Source: Micromonospora thermarum (GTDB taxonomy: Bacteria > Actinomycetota > Actinomycetes > Mycobacteriales > Micromonosporaceae). Taken from it: a stretch of 64,000 nucleotides of DNA. The notes under the pieces were generated by a model. That model made no database searches and was not told the origin of the DNA. It worked only from the letters and a program-made list of their open reading frames with translations. Location of the stretch: positions 88,808 through 152,807 of the forward strand of contig NZ_JAATEO010000014.1 of NCBI RefSeq assembly GCF_012034245.1, written 5' to 3'. Positions 7,210 to 15,839 of the stretch are shown piece by piece. Each line of letters begins with the position of its first letter. Position 1 is the stretch's first letter. The position numbers were made by a program, and so were the translations under genes.

Positions 7210-7968
7210 TCAGCAGGCCACGTCGATGCCCCGGGCGCGCAGGAACGGCGCCGGGTCGATCTGGTTCCACATCTGGCCCTTGTGCACCTCGAAGTGCAGG
7301 TGCGGACCGGTGGAGTCGCCGGTGGAGCCCTCCAGGCCGATGGTCTCCCCGGCGCCGACCGTGTCGCCGACGTTCACCTTCGCGGTGCTGAGGTGGGCGT
7401 AGTGGGTGAGGTAGCCGTTGCCGTGGTTGACCACGACGGAGATGCCGTAGCCGTCGCCGGCGTCGCCGGCCTTCTCCACGGTGCCGCGGTACACGGCGCG
7501 GACCGGCGTGCCGGCCGGCATGGCGAAGTCGATGCCGGCGTGGAGGACTCCCCAGCGGGGGCCGTAGCAGGAGGTGATCTCCGCGCCCTTCATGGGGATC
7601 ACCCACGTCGGCTTCGGCTTGGTGGTCCTCGTCGGCGTCGGCTTCGCCGTCACCTTCGGCTTGGCGGTGGCCTTCGGGGAGGGGCTGGTGGACGGGCCGG
7701 GGGTCGGGCTCGCCCGGGTGGGGCTGGCCGACTCGCGGGTGGAGCGGTCGGCCCGGGCGGCGGCGTCGGCGCGGGCCTGCGCGTCGATCGCGGCGGCGGC
7801 CGGCACGGTGGCGTCGTCGTTGCCGGTGGCGGCGACCGCGACGCCCCCGAGGCCGAGCCCGGCCACCGCGGCCGCCGTGGTCACCAGCACGCGGGTACGG
7901 GTGCTGGCCCGCCTGCGATGCCGGGCGGGGGCGATGTTCTCGGTCGGGTTGAAGCTGTCGTCCTGCAC
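7210..7968 (-). CDS. Membrane-anchored M23 family metallopeptidase
   Basis: Lysostaphin-type peptidoglycan endopeptidase, 252 aa. Start is GTG 7966-7968 with GAAGG upstream. Order: a basic N-terminus, a single membrane segment around residues 27-47 that may be a non-cleaved anchor, and an Ala/Arg coiled stretch (ARADAAARADRSTR). A Pro/Thr/Lys-rich wall-spanning linker follows, then the M23 domain. Zn ligands are visible: HAGID (H-x3-D) and HLH in GPHLHFEV; the second-shell His lies in HYAHLS. A second M23 gene of the same layout follows upstream (8243-8950) and shares the RADAAARADRSTR segment, indicating a paralogous pair. Confidence 0.9.
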   Translation of the reverse strand: MQDDSFNPTENIAPARHRRRASTRTRVLVTTAAAVAGLGLGGVAVAATGNDDATVPAAAAIDAQARADAAARADRSTRESASPTRASPTPGPSTSPSPKATAKPKVTAKPTPTRTTKPKPTWVIPMKGAEITSCYGPRWGVLHAGIDFAMPAGTPVRAVYRGTVEKAGDAGDGYGISVVVNHGNGYLTHYAHLSTAKVNVGDTVGAGETIGLEGSTGDSTGPHLHFEVHKGQMWNQIDPAPFLRARGIDVAC

Positions 7969-8191
7969 TACGGACCTTCACTGATCGAGGGACACGTGAC
8001 CTCGAAATACTGGTGTCGGTCCAGATCAGGCCGGGTAAGGGGATCGGGGGAGTTGCGGTCGGGTCCGATGTAGTCGGCGACCCTATGTCCGTCGACGTCC
8101 GGAATGCCGGCAAAAGTGATCATGGCCGGCCGTGCCCTTGGTCACATCACGCCACGTGACCGGAGACACTTTCAGGTCGGGACGCCCAAGG

Positions 8192-8223
8192 AAAAACCGC
8201 CCGGATCGAGCGATCCGGGCGGT
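8192..8223 (-). terminator. Intrinsic terminator of the second M23 gene
   Basis: ACCGCCCGGAT pairs perfectly with ATCCGGGCGGT around CGAGCG. On the minus strand it is followed by UUUUUCC. It lies 20 nt past the stop of the gene at 8243-8950. Confidence 0.85.
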
Positions 8224-8242
8224 CATCGGGCGTGACGCAGCG

Positions 8243-8950
8243 TCAGGACGCGGCCACCTCGTTGTAGATTGCCTCCACCTGGAGCTTGATGTCCACTCCG
8301 CGCTCCTTGAGCCAGGGCACCGGGTCGAGCGGCTCGCCCTTGACATGGATCTCCAGATGCAGGTGGGAGCCGTAGGAGTGGCCGGTGTTGCCGACCAGGC
8401 CGAGCTGGTCGCCCGCCTTGACCTGCTGGCCCTCCTTGACCGTCACCGCGGAGGAGTGGCCGTAGATGGCCTCGCTGCCGTCGGCGTGGCGGACGATCAC
8501 CGTGTAGCCGTACCCGCCGAACCAGCCGGCCTTCTCGACCGTGCCGTCGTGGATGGCGACGTAGGGGGTGCCCTCGGGGGCGACCAGGTCGACGCCGGTG
8601 TGCAGCTTGCCCCAGCGCACCCCGTACGGGGAGTTGAAGTCGTAACCCTGGAGGGGGAGCAGCCAGACCTCGGGCTCGGCCTCGGCGCCGCCGCGGGTGG
8701 AGCGGTCGGCCCGGGCGGCGGCGTCGGCGCGGTCGGCGGCGTCCTGGCTCAGCGTGGACGCGGCCTTCAGCTCGTCGAGGACCGACGGGCTGACGCTCTT
8801 GGCGTCCGGCAGGGCGCCCGCGAGGAGCGCGACTCCGCCGGCACCGACGAAAGCGGTGGTGACGACTGCGGCGTAGCGGCTCCGCGGCGGGGTGGGTACG
8901 CGGCGGCGACCGCGATATCGATCGGGCTCAGACGACAGGCGCTGGCGCAC
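8243..8950 (-). CDS. Membrane-anchored M23 family metallopeptidase (paralogue)
   Basis: Peptidoglycan-type endopeptidase, about 235 aa. The frame is open further upstream, but GTG 8948-8950 is chosen because GGAGGG precedes it by six bases. A basic N-terminus leads to a membrane segment around residues 27-47, an Ala/Asp-rich coiled stretch with RADAAARADRSTR, and the M23 domain. Zn ligands are HTGVD and HLHLEIH; the auxiliary His is in YGHSSAV. It lacks the long Pro/Thr linker of its neighbour, so its catalytic domain would sit closer to the membrane. It has its own terminator (8192-8223) and a predicted promoter (9063-9091). Confidence 0.88.
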   Translation of the reverse strand: MRQRLSSEPDRYRGRRRVPTPPRSRYAAVVTTAFVGAGGVALLAGALPDAKSVSPSVLDELKAASTLSQDAADRADAAARADRSTRGGAEAEPEVWLLPLQGYDFNSPYGVRWGKLHTGVDLVAPEGTPYVAIHDGTVEKAGWFGGYGYTVIVRHADGSEAIYGHSSAVTVKEGQQVKAGDQLGLVGNTGHSYGSHLHLEIHVKGEPLDPVPWLKERGVDIKLQVEAIYNEVAAS

Positions 8951-9371
8951 GCACACCCTCCGTTGTCGGGGTACCGAAGCGGCCCGGGGCGTTCGTGAAG
9001 CTCTGCTGAACCTCCGCTGACCGCGTCGCCACCCGTCCATGGACCTGATGACAACCGTGGACACGTTAGCCAACCGCCACGCCCGTCACAAGCCGCATCG
9101 CCGAATTGGTGTTGCGATCTGTCCGATTGCGTCCCTGATTGTGGCACCTCGTGACCCGGTGAACGTGCCCCGATACCGACCGTTCGTCGCGCACCGTGAC
9201 CGATCGGCGGAGTCGTCCCGCTTGACGACCGAGGCCCTGTCTGTCACTGCCCGGCCACGCACCGGTGTCCGTCGTCCGCCCGATGTGATGCGGCCCGGAT
9301 TTCCGGGCCCGGCCCGGTCGGGTTACCGTTCGTTCAGGTAAAGCCGCGGAGCCGGTGAAAGGGATGCGCAG
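8951..9371. other. Divergent intergenic region, 421 bp
   Basis: Separates the second M23 gene (-) from the B12-binding subunit gene (+). It holds a good minus-strand promoter (9063-9091), giving a 5' UTR of about 105 nt for the M23 gene. I looked for a cyclic-di-AMP or cobalamin riboswitch (both plausible for the flanking genes) and saw no convincing consensus. Nothing else recognised. Confidence 0.6.
9063..9091 (-). promoter_or_regulatory. Predicted sigma-70-type promoter for the M23 gene
   Basis: Minus strand: -35 TTGTGA (9086-9091), 17-nt spacer, -10 TAACGT (9063-9068). Reads toward the M23 gene at 8950. Confidence 0.5.
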
Positions 9372-9776
9372 ATGAGCTCTCGTGTTCGGGTCGTCGTCGC
9401 CAAGCCGGGCCTGGACGGCCACGACCGTGGCGCCAAGGTCGTCGCGCGTGCCCTTCGGGACGCCGGTATGGAGGTCATCTACACCGGGCTGCACCAGACC
9501 CCCGAGCAGATCGTCGAGACCGCGATCCAGGAGGACGCCGACGCCGTCGGGCTCTCCGTTCTCTCCGGGGCCCACATGACGCTCTTCCGTCGGGTGCTGG
9601 AGCTGCTCGGCGAGCGGGACGCGCGGGACATCGTCGTGTTCGGCGGCGGCATCATCCCGGACGCCGACATCCCGGAGCTGGAGAAGCTCGGAGTCGCCAA
9701 GATCTTCACGCCGGGGGCGACCACCCAGTCGATCGTGGAGTGGGTCCGGCAGAACGTGGCGCAGCCCGTCAGCTGA
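9372..9776 (+). CDS. B12-binding small subunit of an acyl-CoA mutase
   Basis: Cobalamin-binding domain protein of 134 aa, matching in size the separate small subunit of isobutyryl-CoA mutase or the C-terminal domain of methylmalonyl-CoA mutase. The DxHxxG motif that supplies the lower-ligand His to cobalt is present as LDGHDRG at about residues 14-20. [10 protein letters not shown] segment and a GGGIIPD loop complete the Rossmann-like fold. It needs a separate large TIM-barrel subunit, which is not in this window. Its place between the pcrA/M23 group and sucCD resembles the Streptomyces order. Feeding of succinyl-CoA toward SucCD is possible but inferred. Confidence 0.85.
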   Translation: MSSRVRVVVAKPGLDGHDRGAKVVARALRDAGMEVIYTGLHQTPEQIVETAIQEDADAVGLSVLSGAHMTLFRRVLELLGERDARDIVVFGGGIIPDADIPELEKLGVAKIFTPGATTQSIVEWVRQNVAQPVS

Positions 9777-9839
9777 GGCGCATCGACTCCGCGCCGGGCC
9801 GGCGGAGACCGTCGGCCCGCGGCCGTACCCGGACAGGGG

Positions 9840-9876
9840 GAGGGGCCGGACGCACCCCTCACACGTCCGGCCCCTC
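9840..9876 (+). terminator. Terminator hairpin after the B12-binding subunit
   Basis: Perfect 13-bp stem (GAGGGGCCGGACG / CGTCCGGCCCCTC), 11-nt loop, followed by TATG. Strong stem, little U-tract. Confidence 0.65.
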
Positions 9877-10220
9877 TATGCACGATGCCCCGCCGCCACC
9901 CCTCGACCGACAGGGCATCGGCCGTCTCCCGTCGTCGCGCCGAACCAGCGCTCCGACACCTGACTCAACGACGCCCCTCCGGAGGGGTTACGCACCCCCG
10001 ACAACATCGCCCAGAAGGCTGACGCGGGGGTGACCGGCGGGTTGCGGCGGGGCGGTTGTGCATTACCGCACACCGCGCACCCGCTCGGTTGCCAGCGGTG
10101 TCGACCTCGCTAGGCTGCGCCCAATGGCCTGCTTCAACTGATGACAGGCGTCAAACTGTTTTCCATATCGCTGGTGGCGGCGCGACGGCGCGCCGCGGAG
10201 ACGGGACGGGACGCGCAATC
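9877..10220. other. Intergenic region upstream of sucC
   Basis: No supported gene. It contains an inverted CACCCCCG/CGGGGGTG pair around 9989-10029, the predicted sucC promoter (10089-10116) and about 100 nt of predicted 5' leader with a GCCTG/CAGGC pair near 10127-10149. A five-codon ATG frame (10124) begins 7 nt after the -10; its meaning is unclear. Confidence 0.5.
10089..10116 (+). promoter_or_regulatory. Predicted sucCD promoter
   Basis: -35 TTGCCA (10089-10094), 16-nt spacer, -10 TAGGCT (10111-10116). Places the start of transcription about 100 nt before the sucC GTG. Confidence 0.5.
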
Positions 10221-11399
10221 GTGGACCTGTACGAGTACCAGGGGCGGGACCTGTTCGAGCGGCACGGGTTGCCCGTGCTCGCCGGCGGCGTCGCCACGAC
10301 CCCGGAGGAGGCCCGCGCGATCGCCGAACGCCTCGGCGGTCGGGTGGTCGTCAAGGCGCAGGTGAAGGTCGGCGGCCGCGGCAAGGCCGGCGGTGTGAAG
10401 CTGGCCGAGGGCGCGGAGGAGACGGTGGCCCGGGCCACCGACATCCTCGGCATGGACATCAAGGGGCACACCGTCCACAAGGTCATGATCACCGTGACCG
10501 CGGACGTGGCCGAGGAGTACTACTTCTCCTACCTGCTGGACCGGGCGAACCGCACCTTCCTCTGCATCGCCAGCGTCGCCGGCGGCATGGACATCGAGCA
10601 GGTCGCCGCCGAGACCCCGGAGAAGGTCGTCAAGGCCCCGATCGACGCGAACACCGGCGTCGACGAGGCCACGGCGCGGGAGATCGTCACCGCGGCCGGG
10701 TTCCCGGCCGAGGTCGCCGACCAGGTCGTCGAGGTCGCCGTGGGCCTGTGGAAGGCCTTCGTCGCCGAGGACGCGACCCTCGTCGAGGTGAACCCGCTGG
10801 CCAAGACCGGCGAGGGCAAGCTGCTGCTGCTCGACGCCAAGGTGACCCTGGACGAGAACGCCGCCTTCCGGCACCCCGACCACGAGGCGCTGGTCGACCA
10901 GGCCGCGGTGGACCCGCTGGAGCAGGCCGCCAAGGAGAAGGACCTCAACTACGTCAAGCTCGACGGCGAGGTCGGCATCATCGGCAACGGCGCGGGTCTG
11001 GTCATGTCGACCCTCGACGTGGTCGCGTACGCCGGTGAGCGGCACGGCGGCGTCAAGCCGGCCAACTTCCTCGACATCGGCGGCGGCGCGAGCGCGGCCG
11101 TGATGGCGAACGGCCTGGAGATCGTGCTGTCCGACCCGTCGGTCAGGAGCGTCTTCGTCAACGTCTTCGGCGGCATCACCGCCTGCGACGAGGTCGCCAA
11201 CGGCATCGTGCAGGCGCTGGCCCTGCTCGAGCAGCGTGGCGAGAAGGTCACCAAGCCGCTGGTCGTCCGCCTCGACGGCAACAACGCCGAGGCCGGTCGG
11301 GCGATCCTCGACGGCGCGAACAACCCGCTCGTGCAGCGGGTCGACACGATGGACGGCGCGGCCGAGCGGGCCGCCGAGCTGGCCGCTGCGGGGGTCTGA
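10221..11399 (+). CDS. sucC: Succinyl-CoA synthetase (ADP-forming) beta subunit
   Basis: TCA-cycle enzyme: succinyl-CoA + ADP/GDP + Pi to succinate + ATP/GTP + CoA. 392 aa, the usual length. Start is GTG 10221 ([15 protein letters not shown]), because the family begins at this point; the frame is open further upstream but that part has no similarity. ATP-grasp domain with [15 protein letters not shown]-terminal ligase-CoA domain with [10 protein letters not shown] and [16 protein letters not shown]. sucD follows after 3 nt, so the two subunits are cotranscribed. Confidence 0.96.
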   Translation: MDLYEYQGRDLFERHGLPVLAGGVATTPEEARAIAERLGGRVVVKAQVKVGGRGKAGGVKLAEGAEETVARATDILGMDIKGHTVHKVMITVTADVAEEYYFSYLLDRANRTFLCIASVAGGMDIEQVAAETPEKVVKAPIDANTGVDEATAREIVTAAGFPAEVADQVVEVAVGLWKAFVAEDATLVEVNPLAKTGEGKLLLLDAKVTLDENAAFRHPDHEALVDQAAVDPLEQAAKEKDLNYVKLDGEVGIIGNGAGLVMSTLDVVAYAGERHGGVKPANFLDIGGGASAAVMANGLEIVLSDPSVRSVFVNVFGGITACDEVANGIVQALALLEQRGEKVTKPLVVRLDGNNAEAGRAILDGANNPLVQRVDTMDGAAERAAELAAAGV

Positions 11400-11402
11400 C
11401 AC

Positions 11403-12290
11403 ATGGCGATCTGGCTGACCAAGGACTCGAAGGTCATCGTTCAGGGGATGACCGGTTCCGAGGGTTCCAAGCACACCCGGCGGATGCTGGCCGCGGGCAC
11501 CAACGTCGTCGGTGGCGTGAACCCGCGCAAGGCGGGCACCACCGTCGACTTCGGCGGCACCGAGCTGCCGGTCTTCGCGAACGTCGCGGACGCCATGAAG
11601 GAGACCGGCGCCGACGTGACGGTCATCTTCGTGCCGCCGCAGTTCACCAAGGGCGCGGTGATCGAGGCGATCGACGCCGCCATCCCGCTGGCCGTGGTGA
11701 TCACCGAGGGCGTGCCGGTGCACGACACCGCCGCCTTCTGGGCGTACAACGTGGCGCAGGGGGAGCGGACCCGCATCATCGGCCCGAACTGCCCCGGCAT
11801 CGCCTCGCCGGGCGCCTCCAACGCCGGCATCATCCCGGCCGACATCACCGGCACCGGCCGGATCGGCCTGGTCAGCAAGAGCGGCACGCTGACCTACCAG
11901 ATGATGTACGAGCTGCGCGACATCGGCTTCTCCACCTGCGTCGGCATCGGCGGTGACCCGATCATCGGCACCACCCACATCGACGCGCTGGCCGCGTTCG
12001 AGGCCGACCCGGAGACCGACGCGATCGTCATGATCGGTGAGATCGGTGGCGACGCCGAGGAGCGGGCCGCTGAGTTCATCAAGGCGAACGTGACCAAGCC
12101 GGTGGTCGGCTACATCGCCGGCTTCACCGCGCCGCCCGGCAAGACCATGGGTCACGCGGGCGCCATCATCTCCGGCTCGGCCGGCACGGCCGACGCCAAG
12201 AAGGCGGCGCTGGAGGCGGTCGGCGTCAAGGTCGGCAAGACCCCGACCGAGACCGCGAAGCTGATGCGGGAGATCATGTCCGCGGGCTGA
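11403..12290 (+). CDS. sucD: Succinyl-CoA synthetase alpha subunit
   Basis: Partner of SucC, 295 aa. The N-terminal CoA-binding Rossmann domain has [14 protein letters not shown]. The phosphohistidine loop carries the catalytic His in GHAGAIISG (around bases 12153-12179), and [11 protein letters not shown] is the phosphate-binding segment. It starts three bases after the sucC stop and is followed by a strong terminator, closing a two-gene operon. Confidence 0.97.
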   Translation: MAIWLTKDSKVIVQGMTGSEGSKHTRRMLAAGTNVVGGVNPRKAGTTVDFGGTELPVFANVADAMKETGADVTVIFVPPQFTKGAVIEAIDAAIPLAVVITEGVPVHDTAAFWAYNVAQGERTRIIGPNCPGIASPGASNAGIIPADITGTGRIGLVSKSGTLTYQMMYELRDIGFSTCVGIGGDPIIGTTHIDALAAFEADPETDAIVMIGEIGGDAEERAAEFIKANVTKPVVGYIAGFTAPPGKTMGHAGAIISGSAGTADAKKAALEAVGVKVGKTPTETAKLMREIMSAG

Positions 12291-12307
12291 GCCCTCGGTG
12301 ATCGTCA

Positions 12308-12341
12308 CGAAGGGGCCGACCGTTCACGGTCGGCCCCTTCG
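12308..12341 (+). terminator. Terminator of sucCD
   Basis: Perfect 15-bp stem (CGAAGGGGCCGACCG / CGGTCGGCCCCTTCG) with a TTCA loop, 18 nt after the sucD stop. Confidence 0.75.
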
Positions 12342-12390
12342 GTCGTCTCCGGATCCCGGCCTCGGCTCGACATGATCGGCAGGACAGGCC

Positions 12391-12654
12391 CTAGTCGTTG
12401 TAGAGCGGATAGTTGCCGCCGGCCCAGAGGATGCCGCTGCCGATGATGTTGATCACGCCGAAGGCTATGGCCAGCCAGCCCAGCACCGGTGACTGACCGA
12501 AGCGCCGGGCGTCGCGGATCGACAGGTAGCCGAAGACGATCCCCAGGATGCCGCAGCAGAGCAGGCCGGTGATGATGCCGAGCACACCCCAGAGCGTGGT
12601 CCGGTCCCGGCCGCCCGCCGGTGGCGGCGGGGGCGGTGGATAGGGAGCGTTCAC
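12391..12654 (-). CDS. Small Pro-rich membrane protein, DUF4190-like
   Basis: 87 aa from GTG 12652-12654, chosen for the strong GGAGGAGG six bases upstream; the open frame extends further but has no ribosome-binding site. Order: a Pro-rich head (YPPPPPPPAGG), then two hydrophobic helices separated by a basic loop (SIRDARRFGQSP). The GLLCCGILGIVFGYLS segment resembles DUF4190 proteins. Function unknown. A larger relative lies at 14234-14737. It is divergent from the DUF6350 gene. Confidence 0.7.
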   Translation of the reverse strand: MNAPYPPPPPPPAGGRDRTTLWGVLGIITGLLCCGILGIVFGYLSIRDARRFGQSPVLGWLAIAFGVINIIGSGILWAGGNYPLYND

Positions 12655-12800
12655 GGCGTGCCTCCTCCGCGTCGCGATCACGGTCCTGTGGCCGAGGCTA
12701 GACCCGATCCGAGGTGGGGAACGGTGGATCACGGAACTCGCCGCCGTCCGGGCGCGGTATCGGACTGCCATCGGCGGTGCGGCGTGCCAGAGTAGACCCG

Positions 12801-14075
12801 ATGTCGTTCGTCACCCCCGATCAGCCCAGCCGACCCACGGAGGTGGGCCCGCGGCCACCCGGGCGCCCCGGCGCGGCCCGACGGATCCCCGCGCCGCGCA
12901 CGGGCGAGCCGCCCCGCCGCCGGCCGCCGCTCGCCGTCGCCGCCGGGGTCGCCGCCGCCGGTGCCGCGTTCACCTCCTGGCTGCCGGTGGCGGTGGTGCT
13001 CTGGCTCTTCCAGCTCAGTGAGGGAGCCGCGACCGTGCCGGCCGCGGTCCGTGCCGGGCTGGCCGGCTGGCTCCTCGGGCACGGTGTCCCGTTGACGACC
13101 GACGCCGGGCCGCTCGGGCTCGCCCCGCTGGCCATGACGTTGCTCGCCGTCTGGCGGCTCACCCGGGCCGGCGTGCACACGAGCCGCGCGATCGGCGCCC
13201 GCGGCAGCCGCTCCCCACGCCGGGCGCTCGTCGCCGCCGGCGCGGTCGGCGTCGCGTACGCCGTGCTCGGCGTGCTCGCTGCCCTGCTGGTGGCGGCCGG
13301 CGGGCCCGGGGTGTCGCCGGTGCGGGCGGGAGTGACCCTGGCCGTGGTCGGCACGCTCGCCGCCCTGGTCGGTGCCGCCCGAACGACCGGCGTCGCCCAC
13401 CTGCTCGCCGAGCGGGCGCCGCTGCCGCTGCGCGACGGGGTTCGGGCCGGCCTGGTCGCCGGGCTGTTGCTGCTCGGGGGCGGCGCCGGTGCGGCGGGCC
13501 TGGCGGTGGCGACCGGGGGCGGTGACGCGGCCGACCTGATCGGGGCGTACCGCACCGGCGTGGCCGGCCAGGCGGGCATCACGCTGGTCAGTTTGGCGTA
13601 CGCACCGAACGCCGCCGTCTGGTCGGCCAGTTACCTGCTCGGTCCCGGTTTCGCCGTCGGCACCGACACCGCCGTCCGGACGAGCGAGGTGTCGGTGGGC
13701 GCGCTGCCGGCCGTACCCCTGGTGGCCGGGCTTCCCGGCGGGCCCGTCGACGGGCCCGCCGGCGCGCTGCTCGCGGTGCCGGTCCTGGCCGGGATGGTGG
13801 CGGGCTGCCTGCTGGCCCGCCGGGTGATCCGGTCCGCCGCCGACGAGAAGACGCCGCTGCCCTGGGCGCCCCTGCTGCGGCCGGCGGTGCTCGCCGGGCC
13901 CGTCGCGGGCCTGCTGACCGGGCTCGCCGCGGCGGCCTCCGCCGGGCCGCTGGGCGGCGGTCGACTCGCCGACATCGGCCCGGTGCCGTGGCACGTGGCG
14001 GCCGTCGCGACCGTGGTGACCGGCGTCGGTGTGCTGCTCGGCGCCGCCGCCACCCGGGTCCTGTCCCGCCCCTGA
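12801..14075 (+). CDS. Polytopic membrane protein, DUF6350 family
   Basis: 424 aa from ATG 12801. About 45 Pro/Arg-rich cytoplasmic residues are followed by roughly ten hydrophobic segments running to the C-terminus. No enzymatic motif. Its position just before purN, and its size, match the DUF6350 membrane proteins of actinobacteria (sometimes annotated PerM). The ATG has no clear ribosome-binding site and lies just after TAGACC, suggesting a leaderless or very short 5' end. Role in division or permeability is not shown by the sequence. Confidence 0.75.
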   Translation: MSFVTPDQPSRPTEVGPRPPGRPGAARRIPAPRTGEPPRRRPPLAVAAGVAAAGAAFTSWLPVAVVLWLFQLSEGAATVPAAVRAGLAGWLLGHGVPLTTDAGPLGLAPLAMTLLAVWRLTRAGVHTSRAIGARGSRSPRRALVAAGAVGVAYAVLGVLAALLVAAGGPGVSPVRAGVTLAVVGTLAALVGAARTTGVAHLLAERAPLPLRDGVRAGLVAGLLLLGGGAGAAGLAVATGGGDAADLIGAYRTGVAGQAGITLVSLAYAPNAAVWSASYLLGPGFAVGTDTAVRTSEVSVGALPAVPLVAGLPGGPVDGPAGALLAVPVLAGMVAGCLLARRVIRSAADEKTPLPWAPLLRPAVLAGPVAGLLTGLAAAASAGPLGGGRLADIGPVPWHVAAVATVVTGVGVLLGAAATRVLSRP

Positions 14076-14176
14076 CGCCGCCGCCCGCGGCGATCCTGCC
14101 GTCCGGTCCGCCCCGACGCGCCGAGGTGGCCGGCCGGGTCACCGTCCGGTGCGACCGGCCCCGGCGCCGAGACGGC

Positions 14177-14211
14177 GGCGGGGCCGCCCGGATCGTCCGG
14201 GCGCCCCCGCC
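14177..14211. terminator. Hairpin between convergent DUF6350 and DUF4190 genes
   Basis: GGCGGGG..CGCCCGGA pairs with TCCGGGCG..CCCCGCC around TCG (about 15 bp, one mismatch). Confidence 0.55.
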
Positions 14212-14233
14212 GAAGGCGTCACGGGTACGCCGG

Positions 14234-14737
14234 TCACGGCCCGGAGAGGGTGAACCCGACGATCGCCAGGGCGCCCCAGGCCAGGCCCAGCACCGCCCCG
14301 AACGCGCCGCAGACCATTCCGGCGATGGCCTGACCCGAGTTCCCCGCCAACCCCCGGTCGGCCTTCTGCTTCCCGAGCCAACCGGTCACCAGCGCGGCGA
14401 CGCCCAGCGGCAGGCCGAGGTGGCAGCAGACCAGCGGGACCGACGCGATGCCGAGGATCATGGAGATCAGCCCGAGCGTGTTCTGCTGCCCCTGCGGAAA
14501 CGGGTAGCCCGCGTTCGGGTACATCGGCGTCCCGCCGTACGGGTCCTGATACGGCGCGGCGGGCGGCGGGCCGTACGGCGCGGCGGGTGGTGCGCCGTAC
14601 GGCTGGGCCGGCGGCGGGCCGTACGGGTCGTGCGGCTGGCCGGGTGCCGACCCGTACGGCGGCGCGTACGGGTCGTGCGGTGGCGGGGCGGTGGGGTCCG
14701 TCGGCCGTGGACCGTACGGATCCGGGCCGGGCTGCAT
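14234..14737 (-). CDS. DUF4190-type membrane protein with Pro/Tyr/Gly-rich head
   Basis: About 167 aa from ATG 14735-14737 (GGTGA five bases upstream; GTG 14746 is an alternative). The first 80 residues are low-complexity PYG/PPP repeats such as PYGPPP and APYGSAP. Two hydrophobic helices follow in the DUF4190 pattern: SMILGIASVPLVCCHLGLPLGVAALV, then a charged GKQKADRGLAG loop, then AIAGMVCGAFGAVLGLAWG. Function unknown. It lies 18 nt downstream of the CD225-like gene, so the two are probably cotranscribed. Confidence 0.75.
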   Translation of the reverse strand: MQPGPDPYGPRPTDPTAPPPHDPYAPPYGSAPGQPHDPYGPPPAQPYGAPPAAPYGPPPAAPYQDPYGGTPMYPNAGYPFPQGQQNTLGLISMILGIASVPLVCCHLGLPLGVAALVTGWLGKQKADRGLAGNSGQAIAGMVCGAFGAVLGLAWGALAIVGFTLSGP

Positions 14738-14755
14738 GTGTGTCACCGCGTCCGG

Positions 14756-15046
14756 TCAGAGGCTGTTGGTGGTGCTGCCGCTCAGCGCGAAGGAGGCCAG
14801 GCAGCAGAGGATGGTGACGCCCCAGATGACGATGCCGACGATGAGCGCCCACTTGGACCACTTCTTCGACTCGGCGGCGGCGGCCTGGGCGCCCGCGTAG
14901 TCGCCCTGCTGGAGCAGCGGGTTGACCTTGCTGGCGTTGATGATGGCGGGGATGGCCAGCGGCCAGAACAGGAAGATCGAGACGATCGACATCGTCATGT
15001 TGTTGTCGACGGGGGCCGGCTGCTGGGGCGGGTATCCGGGCTGCAT
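14756..15046 (-). CDS. Small CD225/dispanin-like membrane protein
   Basis: 96 aa from ATG 15044-15046 behind AGGAG. Order: a Pro/Gln-rich head (PGYPPQQPAP), a first hydrophobic helix (SIVSIFLFWPLAIPAII), the conserved amphipathic loop NASKVNPLLQQGDYAGAQAAAAESKKWSKWA, and a second helix. This layout is that of the CD225/dispanin family (interferon-induced transmembrane relatives). Function in bacteria unknown. Pairs with the DUF4190 gene downstream. Confidence 0.78.
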   Translation of the reverse strand: MQPGYPPQQPAPVDNNMTMSIVSIFLFWPLAIPAIINASKVNPLLQQGDYAGAQAAAAESKKWSKWALIVGIVIWGVTILCCLASFALSGSTTNSL

Positions 15047-15218
15047 CTTCTGGTAACTCCTCAACGGGGGGTCGACGCCGGGGGCGTCGGATCGTGACGG
15101 CCGGGCACACGCCGGCCAGAGCGACCGGCAGCGTACCCGGTTCGTGCCAGTCAGGGCGTCCGTGACCGGCGCGCCGCCCAGCGGCTGGACGCCGCCGCCG
15201 TCCCGATAGGGTTGTCCG

Positions 15219-15839
15219 GTGACCGAGCCCGCGTCCGTCGCCCGCATCGTCGTCCTCGTCTCCGGCTCCGGCAGCAACCTCCAGGCACTGCTCGACGCGT
15301 CCGCCGACCCGGCGTACGGGGCCCGGGTGGTCGCGGTCGGCGCCGACCGGGACGGCATCGCGGGGCTGGACCGGGCCGCCGCCGCGGGGGTGCCGACGTT
15401 CGTCGAGCGGGTCAAGGACCACGCGACCCGCGAGGACTGGGACGCCGCCCTCACCGCGCGCGTGGCCGAGCACAAGCCGGACCTGGTCATCTCCGCCGGC
15501 TTCCTGAAGCTGGTCGGCCCGCACTTCCTCGCCGCGTTCGGCGACCGCTACCTCAACACGCACAACACGCTGTTGCCGGCGTTCCCCGGCATCCACGGGC
15601 CTCGCGACGCGCTCGCCTACGGCGTCAAGATCACCGGGGCCACCCTCTTCTTCGTCGACGCCGGGATGGACACCGGCCCGATCGTCGCGCAGGTGGCCGT
15701 GCCGGTGCTCGACGACGACGACGTGGAGACGCTCACCGAGCGCATCAAGGAAGCCGAGCGGCGCCAGCTCGTCGAGCAGGTGGGCCGCCTGGTCCGCGAA
15801 GGTTGGACGATCACCGGAAGAAAGGTCACGGTTCCGTGA
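15219..15839 (+). CDS. purN: Phosphoribosylglycinamide formyltransferase
   Basis: Third step of purine synthesis: GAR + 10-formyl-THF to FGAR; 206 aa. N-terminal [12 protein letters not shown] is the phosphate-binding loop. The catalytic Asn and His are in [16 protein letters not shown] and the catalytic Asp in [10 protein letters not shown]. Most family members have IHPS where this has THNT, but both catalytic residues remain. GTG 15219 lies 6 nt after a TAGGGT -10 (15207-15212), so the message is probably leaderless. It overlaps purH by 4 nt, and FolD for the formyl donor is encoded 8 kb downstream. Confidence 0.95.
   Translation: MTEPASVARIVVLVSGSGSNLQALLDASADPAYGARVVAVGADRDGIAGLDRAAAAGVPTFVERVKDHATREDWDAALTARVAEHKPDLVISAGFLKLVGPHFLAAFGDRYLNTHNTLLPAFPGIHGPRDALAYGVKITGATLFFVDAGMDTGPIVAQVAVPVLDDDDVETLTERIKEAERRQLVEQVGRLVREGWTITGRKVTVP

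Noticed and set aside
8951..9371. Possible c-di-AMP or cobalamin riboswitch next to the M23 and B12-binding genes
   Set aside because: Checked for the conserved boxes on both strands and found no convincing match; only a promoter is supported.
9876..10073. Minus-strand frame of 65 codons upstream of sucC
   Set aside because: No good ribosome-binding site, no recognisable domain, overlaps the sucC upstream region; not enough to call a gene.
10124..10141. Five-codon ATG frame after the sucC -10
   Set aside because: Too short and without regulatory codons or alternative hairpins to propose a leader peptide.
15212..15835. Open frame through purN in the purH frame
   Set aside because: Shadow of purN caused by high GC; PurH family sequence begins only at 15836.
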